12,056 nt of DNA from Chalciporus piperatus (taxonomy: Eukaryota > Basidiomycota > Agaricomycetes > Boletales > Boletaceae), in the NCBI GenBank assembly GCA_038093975.1, contig JBBPTG010000460.1, positions 1 to 12,056 of the forward strand, read 5' to 3'. A program made the position numbers and the translations under genes. How positions within the stretch are numbered: position 1 is the stretch's first letter; each line of letters starts with the position of its first letter. The notes beneath the pieces are model-generated. The model had not been told where the DNA came from. It searched no databases and worked only from the letters and a program-made list of their open reading frames with translations. This document shows, one piece after another, positions 6,610 to 12,056 of the stretch.

Positions 6610-8328
6610 TTCAATTTCAAATGGTTACACAAGGCAGGTTCCCAAATGGGGAAAGCCGATGCCTTATCGAGAAGAGAAGATCACGCAATCGGTATCGAAG
6701 CAGATAACAAAGCTGTCCTTGTAATACCTCCGGACAGAATAGCTGCCACGTCAACTGTTCAACTCTCAACCGATTCCGATCTGATCAAGGACAAAATCAG
6801 AAAAGCAACCTTCAAAATACGTGAGACAGAAGTCATGAAACTCTGCAAAGAACACGGCATTTGTGAAGAGTCTGATGGGATTCTGATTGACAAGAAAGGG
6901 AGACTATATGTTCCTGAAGAAGAAGATCTCCGCATGGAGATTATTCGACTTCATCACGACACACCCCTTGCTGGGCATCCCGGATATGAAAAGACAATTG
7001 AATTGCTACAGCGCAGTTATACCTGGCCAGGAATGGCTACGCTCGTAAAAGACTACGTCTCACGCTGTGACAGATGTGCACGTTTCAAAGGGATAAACTA
7101 TGCTCCTTCTGGAAAGCTCCGCCCCCTTGAAGTTCCGGATCTTCCCTGGGAACATATCTCTGCAGATTTCACTACCGATCTGCCACTCTCGAATGGATTC
7201 GATTCTATCCTTGTCGTCGTTGACAGATTCTCCAAAGAAGTCGAATTCATTCCCTGCAACAAGACGGTTACCGCTCTCGACACTGCCCATCTTTACTTAA
7301 CCCATGTATGGAAACATCATGGACTTCCTAAAACCATAATATCGGACCGAGGTCCGCAATTCGCATCCCAAGTGATGAAAGACATATGCAAACGTCTTGG
7401 CATTACGCCCAAACTCTCCACCGCCTTTCACCCCCAAACTGATGGACAAACTGAACGTATGAATCGAGATCTACAACAGTATCTCCGTCTATTCACATCA
7501 GAAAAACAAGAAGAATGGACTGATTGGTTACCAATTGCGCAATTCTCATATAACTCGAAAAAGCAAGCTTCTACATCCAAGGCACCTTTCAACGTCACGC
7601 ACACATATTCTCCAAGGATGGGAATAGAAAACTACATGTCTAAAGCACCCGCTGCTACGGACTTTGTTGACACGCTTGCCAACACGTTGAAAGAAACCAA
7701 GGATAACATAATAGAAGCTCAGAAGCGTATGAAAGCGCAAGCCGACAAACACCGTTCTGAGTCACCATCTTACGAAGTTGGTCAGAAAGTCTGGTTGTCT
7801 ACAGCTAATCTCCGCCTGGCGCAGAGATCTAAGAAACTTTCCCCACGATGGTTGGGCCCTTACGAAATCACAACCCTGATTGGACGGAACGCACTACGAT
7901 TGAAGCTTCCGCGTACCATGAAAATTCACCCCGTCGTTAATGTTTCACGTGTCAAACCATATAAGGACAGGTTACGGAAGCAAACCGTTGATAAACCTGG
8001 GCCTGTGATTGTGACAGAAGACAGAGATGATGAATATGAGGTGGATTACATCGTTGATTCTCGTTTACAAGGAAAAACCCTAAAATACCTCGTGCACTGG
8101 AAAGGCTATGCGGAATCTGATCGGACATGGGAACCACGATCGAATCTCAAGAATGCACAGAATGCAATAAGGGAATTCAACAAGATACATCCGTCCGCAC
8201 CACGATTCCTTCGCATGTCACGGAGTCTATTCGAATCACTCTTCCAGCCGTATGACAACCTAACGAGTCAGGTGGATAATGGACAAATCAATTGGTTGAA
8301 TACCGTGCCGGATACCGAAAAGGTATAA
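6610..8328 (+). pseudogene. pol: pol segment 3: integrase with C-terminal chromodomain
   Basis: This continues the pol frame after the TGA; MGKADALSRR (from 6646) ends the RNase H-IN tether. The integrase zinc-binding HHCC has histidines at 6955 and 6976 and cysteines at 7066 and 7075. The catalytic core has Asp 7165-7167 (SADFTTD), Asp 7345-7347 (SDRGPQF) and Glu 7453-7455 (GQTERMN), with the D-35-E spacing intact. A GPY/F-type module (SPRWLGPYEI) and IHPVVNVSRVKPY follow. A chromodomain is encoded at about 8026-8190 (EYEVDYIVDSR, YLVHWKGY, TWEP), with all aromatic-cage positions seemingly present. In chromoviruses it can direct integration toward modified histone tails. A 40-residue tail ends at 8328. 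The segment itself is intact but cannot be made as part of Pol without readthrough of 6607. Confidence 0.93.
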
Positions 8329-8392
8329 GAAGACTGATGATTGACGGTCTTCATTCTCACGGTTTCTCTTCCACAAACCACCATCATCACCA

Positions 8393-8959
8393 ATGGATCT
8401 CAACGACGTCTACGCTTGGGAAAATGTCCTCCGCGATATATTCATTCGCAACTTCACTAGGGATCGAGGTAACTTTGTCCTCTCCCTCCTCTTTATAATC
8501 TTCGTCATCTGCAACGGGTGGATCCTCCGCATGCTCATCCCCTCCCTCCTCGCTTTCATCACCATCGTCGTCGTTACCATCGCCATTCAGTACCTCATGT
8601 TCGCCCGGATGATCGTGACTAGACGGTCCACGTCTATCGAGGTTAACTGGGACTGGACGACAAGGTGGATGAAACTCGTCGTATGGCACCCGGATTTGAG
8701 CAAGTGGGACAACGTGATGGAGGTACAACAGGAGAATCCTGATCAACAGGAATGGCCCACAAACTGGCCTGATCTCGCTCAACCTCCTATTGCTGACCCT
8801 GCACTCGTAGGTGCTCCCCACCCTATTCCTGTCGATGAAAACGATGGTAACCCATTCGAGCCACCAGTAACCTGGACGAACAACAACCTTCAGGTCGCTA
8901 CTGCTCCGCCAGCAAATGGAGTACCGTGGATGAATCAAGGTCCACTCATCGAAGTGTGA
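8393..8959 (+). CDS. Small two-helix membrane protein in the env position of element 1 (188 aa)
   Basis: Intact ORF between pol and the 3' LTR, with ATG at 8393 (G at +4), 64 nt after the pol stop and in a different frame. The N-terminal 27 residues are polar. Two hydrophobic segments follow at about 28-46 and 48-70 (NFVLSLLFIIFVI; LLAFITIVVVTIAIQYLMF), likely a membrane hairpin, then basic RMIVTRR. A 110-residue Trp- and Pro-rich tail follows (WDWTTRW, WHPDLSKWDN, later PP-rich), predicted to lie on one side of the membrane. There is no clear signal peptide, furin-type site or fusion peptide, so it does not look like a standard Env. I do not recognise the family. How it is translated is unclear; a spliced or subgenomic RNA, or reinitiation, would be needed. 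The antisense frame over the same span lacks any domain and is probably a shadow. Confidence 0.7.
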   Translation: MDLNDVYAWENVLRDIFIRNFTRDRGNFVLSLLFIIFVICNGWILRMLIPSLLAFITIVVVTIAIQYLMFARMIVTRRSTSIEVNWDWTTRWMKLVVWHPDLSKWDNVMEVQQENPDQQEWPTNWPDLAQPPIADPALVGAPHPIPVDENDGNPFEPPVTWTNNNLQVATAPPANGVPWMNQGPLIEV

Positions 8960-8980
8960 TCGTCTAGGAATACGATCCAT

Positions 8981-8993
8981 AGAGAGGGGGTAG
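8981..8993 (+). other. Polypurine tract of element 1
   Basis: AGAGAGGGGG followed by TAG abuts the TG of the 3' LTR at 8994. This is the expected plus-strand primer. Element 2 has the same GGGGGTA-purine arrangement before its LTR. Confidence 0.85.
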
Positions 8994-9468
8994 TGTTACG
9001 AACGCTCCATTCCTTATCCTATTCATGCCTACATATCATTACGCTTACTAGGTTCCTCTTCGTTTCTTGGACTTAGTCGTTTCACTTTCTCTTTTGATAT
9101 CTTATCTTATCGTGTCACGTGACTTACTTACATAAGCTAGGTCTAGACCTTCGCTTACTACTGATGACTCACCGCTCACTCGTCAGCATCAGTCAGCATT
9201 ACTCATCATATGACTCACGCTTACTCATTCCGCAGTAGAGCTAGTTACGCTATTGGCTAGTAGTCAGTATGAGTCATACCCAGTCACCTACGATAAGGTT
9301 TAGCCATAACATGTACAAACATTGACAATAGTATATAAACCCGGGTCGACAAGCACTGGACTCCCCAGTCTTGTTCTCCTGGAGTTTCCTCATCGAACCT
9401 CAGCCAAGTTCATCGGCTCGCTATTGTCTAGTGTGAGTCTTAGCTCTTAGTTGAGTTGAGTCGTTTCA
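8994..9468 (+). repeat. 3' LTR of element 1 (475 bp)
   Basis: Copy of 1533-2007 with 5 substitutions, at 9022, 9027, 9035, 9036 and 9055, all in the first 62 bp. The remaining 413 bp look identical. It carries the same TATA box, bZIP sites and E-box. Confidence 0.97.
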
Positions 9469-9473
9469 ATAAC
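9469..9473. repeat. Target site duplication, right copy (ATAAC)
   Basis: Exact repeat of 1528-1532 directly after the CA of the 3' LTR. Confidence 0.96.
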
Positions 9474-9795
9474 AGGAACGGGGCACTAAAGGCTGGCCCA
9501 AAAGAATAAAATAGCCAGATGGCGAATGTGTGACGTCAACGGGTGATCACACGAACCCGGATCGTGTCTACAGTCAGAGGGTTGGCGCGTGAGCGGACCC
9601 CAAGACGTCTCGAACGATCAAAAAGCCCCTAGTGCACTATGGGGAACAGCAACGTTATCCAATTTATGACGGCGGACGGCCGTATATGCAGCAGTGGGTG
9701 GAGTTGCGGTCTCCTGTGTGTCACGTACACAAACGGTCTTCTTGACCAACTCTTTAGCCCTAGAGTCCAGGCGGTGTTTTCAAGTCTAATCCAAG
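9474..9795 (-). other. LTR-proximal part of the element 2 leader
   Basis: This 322-nt stretch continues the leader found at 1532-1146. Before insertion of element 1 the leader was about 709 nt from LTR to gag. No coding sequence is evident. The minus strand has no ATG anywhere from the inferred transcription start (9907) through this stretch. Confidence 0.75.
9783..9793 (-). other. Self-priming primer binding site, element 2
   Basis: On the minus strand TGGATTAGACT lies 2 nt after the LTR end (9796) and is an exact 11-nt complement of AGTCTAATCCA at 9907-9897 in the same LTR. The geometry matches element 1: CA end, 2-nt gap, 11-nt pairing. It begins with TGG like tRNA-type sites, but the match to its own RNA start is complete. 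Confidence 0.82.
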
Positions 9796-10476
9796 TGTTA
9801 TGACTAGGTCACAACACAGCGGGGACTTAAGGCAACACTAGGCCTTTGCGAAGGAATATGCTGAGTACTAAAGCTTAATTGCGGTGAAGCAACAAATGGA
9901 TTAGACTGGGGTCTGTGATAAGTACAGGGCTACTTATATACTATTGAGAAGTGCGCACAGACCAACAGCCGAATAAGGAAATCATAAAGGAAAAGATAAA
10001 TAAGGTAAATGTTACGCTTGTACCGGGTAGGTCAAAGCGTAGACACAAAAGCCTAGTCAAAGACAAGGGTTTCAAGGTAGCCTAACGATGGGATGTCCAC
10101 GTTAAGGCCTAGCGTCCGTTCAAGAGTGGGACGGTGACTCTCAGAGGGTTCAAGGAAGCGAGGAATGACCAAGCTAGATTGCGTAGGTCTAAGTTAAGGT
10201 TACAGGAGGAAATTCGAGGGTTTATATAAGTAGAGAAACGAGTTAAGGGCAGGCATGGAAGTGGTTGGAATGTATAAGAACAAGCTATGACGAATAGGAA
10301 TGAGTCATGCTTGGTAAGTGTGCGAGTCAGCGATGACGAAGTATGGAATGTGAAAGAACATCGAAGAACATCCGCTGACTAAAGCAAGCAAGAAATAAGA
10401 GGCCTAGGCAGGACTCGAACCAGCAACTAGGACTTAGTACAAGGAGAGAAGAGGAAAGAATAGAACGATCGTAACA
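9796..10476 (-). repeat. LTR of element 2 (681 bp), shared by two internal regions
   Basis: On the minus strand it begins TGTTACGATCG at 10476, directly after a G5 polypurine tract, and ends ATAACA at 9796, directly before the PBS. The termini form a short inverted repeat (TGTTA/TAACA). Boundaries are inferred from PPT and PBS because no second copy is in the window. U3 is 10476-9908 and R-U5 is 9907-9796 (112 nt, against 102 nt in element 1). A TGAGTCA site is at 10301-10307. No gene is seen in it; a tRNA B-box-like GGTTCGAGTCC (minus strand, near 10411-10421) is not part of a complete tRNA. Confidence 0.82.
9897..9940 (-). promoter_or_regulatory. TATA box and inferred transcription start with self-primer, element 2
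   Basis: TATATAA on the minus strand at 9940-9934 lies 33 nt before AGTCTAATCCA (9907-9897), the exact complement of the PBS. As in element 1, this places the RNA 5' end at about 9907. Confidence 0.77.
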
Positions 10477-10486
10477 TTACCCCCGT
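10477..10486 (-). other. Polypurine tract of element 2
   Basis: On the minus strand ACGGGGG then TAA abuts the TG of the LTR at 10476. It is short and pyrimidine-interrupted, but the G5 core and 3-nt spacer match the element 1 tract. Confidence 0.7.
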
Positions 10487-10521
10487 ATTAGAATCAAGTC
10501 ATCGACGAAGATAAAAACTAG

Positions 10522-11691
10522 TCAAATGTTTAACCCGTAATGTCCTGGGGAACCGGTCATGTTTGCATATCCAACATCGTCGGTCGGATCATCTCCGTCA
10601 TAGAGAGTAGCGTCGTCGTCGTCGTCGCGTGAATAAGTCTGACCCGAGATGCGGGTATAGAGTGGAGGGGGGCGTCGAGCAGCTCGATTGGTATTGGTTG
10701 ATCGGCGGGAACGGGAAGAGGGTGCAACAGGTGGCGTGGTTGTATGTCTCTGTCCACGCCTAAGTGGGCAACGACCTTGAATGTGACCGGGTGCCCAGCG
10801 GAAGCACGTGGGACACTGGTATACGGGACAGTGGACACGTATATGGCCCAGTCGGTGACATACGAAGCAGGCGTCGTGGTACTGGGGATGTGAGGTGGAT
10901 AGAGGTAGGGTGCCAGTCTGTTGTCGTTGTGAGGTAATGTGGTTTCGTTCTGCACGAAAGAACACTGCTTCCTCTTCATCGTTCAAAGGGGAGCTGGACG
11001 CGGAAGGCGTCGACGAGGGAAGAGATGAGGTAGAAACTCCGATGACAGGGACGGGGGAATGAGCCGCAGAGGCGGATTCTCTGAGGTAGCGGTCTAGGTC
11101 TTCCAGAAACTCCGGCATCCGTAGCTCGTAGAGAGCAATGCTGAGGTTGGTAATTAGATCACCGTGGATATTGCGGATGGAGGCAGCTTCTGAATGAGCT
11201 TGGTGAACCGTTGTCAGGGAAGGGGAAAGATTGGCAAGACGGGATGCTTGCAGGTAGGCGCGGTAAAGGGCGAAGAGGGGCGACCCCAGATCAAGGTGGG
11301 CGCCGATGGGTACAGAGAGGCGTGAGTCTAGTAAGAATTGGGACATGCGATCCATGACGGCGTTATTCATCAACTCGTCGCGAAGACGATGGGCGGCGAG
11401 TGGCAACTCGATGGGTGAAACTCCGACAGTGGGAGTGGCGGCGATATGAGTAGGGACGTCTAGATCTTCCTGCAAGATCGGCCATCCAGCGGAGTTTAAT
11501 GGGAGACCGGTGGTGTTCCATCCAGCTTCAGCGATGGTTGGGCTAGGGGGTTCTGGAGAGGAGGGACGAGTGGGTTGAATAGGTAGAGAACGAATAGGTA
11601 AACCAGGGGGGTAAGTAGGGGAAGAAGAAGAACGAGACAAAGAAGAGATGGAAGACATAGTAGTAGACGAAGGGGTGGTAGGAGCGGACAT
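10522..11691 (-). CDS. CCHC zinc-knuckle ORF between pol and 3' LTR of element 2 (389 aa)
   Basis: Intact ORF on the minus strand, with ATG at 11691 and A at -3, starting 4 nt after the pol stop. The first 60 residues are Ser/Thr/Pro-rich. Residues 95-205 look helical. A low-complexity Ser/Pro linker leads to two zinc knuckles: CX2CX4HX4C at 275-288 (CFVCHRLGHIRVHC) and CX2CX6HX4C at 293-308. A basic Arg-rich region (312-341) and an Asp-rich tail with a run of five Asp (356-360, from a GAC repeat) follow. The layout resembles a second nucleocapsid-like, nucleic-acid-binding protein, but there is no gag capsid motif. I have a general impression of similar CCHC proteins in mushroom genomes and cannot name a family. 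The 4-nt spacing suggests termination-reinitiation from pol. Confidence 0.85.
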   Translation of the reverse strand: MSAPTTPSSTTMSSISSLSRSSSSPTYPPGLPIRSLPIQPTRPSSPEPPSPTIAEAGWNTTGLPLNSAGWPILQEDLDVPTHIAATPTVGVSPIELPLAAHRLRDELMNNAVMDRMSQFLLDSRLSVPIGAHLDLGSPLFALYRAYLQASRLANLSPSLTTVHQAHSEAASIRNIHGDLITNLSIALYELRMPEFLEDLDRYLRESASAAHSPVPVIGVSTSSLPSSTPSASSSPLNDEEEAVFFRAERNHITSQRQQTGTLPLSTSHPQYHDACFVCHRLGHIRVHCPVYQCPTCFRWAPGHIQGRCPLRRGQRHTTTPPVAPSSRSRRSTNTNRAARRPPPLYTRISGQTYSRDDDDDATLYDGDDPTDDVGYANMTGSPGHYGLNI

Positions 11692-11695
11692 GGTT

Positions 11696-12056
11696 TCAGT
11701 GGCGGGTTTTGCGTCTGACAGAAGATGGGGATCTTGGGGAAGAGGGGAAGGCGGACGGGTGAGCCTTTTTATAGTTTTCTAGGATGTCCTTGGCGTGTGT
11801 GAGGTCTGTTTCTTTAAGCCAGCGGTCTTCATCGGCCGTATATCCTTTCCAGCGGACTAGGTAAGAGTGGCGTCCGGAGAAACTCCGGTGTCGGAGAATC
11901 TTTTCGATTTCATATTCTTCTTCGCCTTCTATCAAGTCAGGTGGTGGAGCCGGGAAGTTCGGTCCGTGGACGGGGTTTTCGCGATAGGGCGATAACAGAG
12001 AAGCGTGGAACACGGGGTGAATCCTCCATGTCTGTGGCAGACGGAGTTTGTAGGAT
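11696..12056 (-). CDS. pol: pol C-terminus of element 2: integrase tail and chromodomain, 5'-truncated by the window edge
   Basis: This is the last 119 codons of pol, entering from the right edge and ending at TGA 11698-11696. It begins with the integrase C-terminal block YKLRLPQTWRIHPVFHASLLSPYREN, typical of chromoviruses; the valine at 12013 is an internal GTG, not a start. An acidic linker leads to a chromodomain encoded at about 11917-11756 (EYEIEKILRHR, YLVRWKGY, DRWLKETDL). The usual TWEP is replaced by RWLK, so the third cage tryptophan seems kept while the flanking residues differ. A Ser/Pro/Arg tail ends the protein. The frame is intact in the visible part. Confidence 0.93.
   Translation of the reverse strand, partial: SYKLRLPQTWRIHPVFHASLLSPYRENPVHGPNFPAPPPDLIEGEEEYEIEKILRHRSFSGRHSYLVRWKGYTADEDRWLKETDLTHAKDILENYKKAHPSAFPSSPRSPSSVRRKTRH

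Larger units (their letters stand above)
1533..9468 (+). mobile_element. Element 1: full-length self-primed Ty3/Gypsy chromovirus with two accessory ORFs
   Basis: 7936-bp LTR retrotransposon with 475-bp LTRs, perfect 5-bp target duplications, PBS, polypurine tract, gag, PR-RT-RNase H-IN order and a C-terminal chromodomain. RT before integrase places it in Ty3/Gypsy, and the chromodomain places it in the chromoviruses. The self-primer is of the Tf1/sushi type. Two features are unusual: a long open region between LTR and gag (ORF0), and a membrane-protein ORF between pol and the 3' LTR. LTR divergence of about 1 percent suggests a fairly recent insertion, yet pol carries a frameshift and a premature stop, so this copy could move only with help from another copy. 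It sits in the leader of element 2 in the opposite orientation. Confidence 0.97.
1..12056 (-). mobile_element. Element 2: tandem Ty3/Gypsy chromovirus pair sharing one LTR, split by element 1
   Basis: Both flanks of element 1 belong to one minus-strand retroelement family. Read on the minus strand the order is pol 3' end with chromodomain (12056-11696), CCHC ORF (11691-10522), polypurine tract, LTR (10476-9796), PBS, leader, then gag (1145-1). An ordinary provirus has gag downstream of a 5' LTR and the end of pol upstream of a 3' LTR. Here one LTR serves both roles, so the window covers the junction of two head-to-tail internal regions. Both internal regions run off the window, so neither copy is complete here. 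That the two halves are the same family is inferred from the shared LTR; outer LTRs and target duplications lie outside the window. Confidence 0.8.

Noticed and set aside
8387..8980. 197-codon minus-strand frame opposite the membrane-protein ORF
   Set aside because: It has no recognisable motif and runs through the PPT side of the element; the plus-strand ORF has a clear hydrophobic pattern and fits the element layout.
10220..10232. Second TATA-like TTATATAA in the element 2 LTR
   Set aside because: It is far from the self-primer complement; the copy at 9940-9934 has the right spacing.
10385..10476. tRNA gene or SINE head in the element 2 LTR (B-box GGTTCGAGTCC)
   Set aside because: The T-arm has a mismatch, and I find no matching acceptor, D-arm or anticodon arm at the right distance. 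Probably chance.
10606..10628. GTC trinucleotide repeat
   Set aside because: Short run coding for the Asp stretch of the CCHC ORF; no sign of a separate function.
10557..10979. Second minus-strand frame inside the CCHC ORF
   Set aside because: Overlaps the zinc-knuckle region in another frame and loses all motifs.

Overview
The window is transposon sequence throughout, from what is most likely a filamentous basidiomycete. It holds Ty3/Gypsy chromoviruses with integrase-linked chromodomains, self-primed reverse transcription and candidate introns of 57-69 nt. The host assignment is an inference from element type and intron size; no host gene is visible.

Element 1 (plus strand, 1533-9468, 7936 bp) is a full-length insertion. 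Its two 475-bp LTRs differ at 5 positions, and it is bounded by a perfect 5-bp target duplication (ATAAC). Order: LTR, self-priming PBS, an extra ORF (called ORF0 here), gag, a -1 frameshift signal, protease, RT/RNase H, integrase with chromodomain, a small two-helix membrane-protein ORF, polypurine tract, LTR. pol is broken twice, by a 1-nt frameshift near 5379 and a TGA at 6607.

Element 2 (minus strand) fills both flanks and is a related but different family. Read on the minus strand it runs: end of pol with chromodomain (12056-11696), a CCHC-knuckle ORF (11691-10522), polypurine tract, one 681-bp LTR (10476-9796), self-priming PBS, leader, gag (1145-1, running off the window). The single LTR has a PPT on one side and a PBS on the other, so it joins two internal regions head to tail. 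Element 1 landed in the leader of the downstream copy, between PBS and gag, in the opposite orientation.

The most interesting signal is the 5' region of element 1. From just upstream of the inferred transcription start to the gag ATG at 3406, 1553 nt contain no ATG in any frame, although a long coding region (ORF0) lies there. A candidate 57-nt intron (2093-2149) would create an ATG across its splice junction, in frame with ORF0. A second candidate intron (1972-2040) would delete the PBS. Together they suggest a splice switch: unspliced RNA acts as genome and gag/pol message, and spliced RNA makes ORF0 and cannot self-prime. This is inference from sequence and needs RNA evidence.
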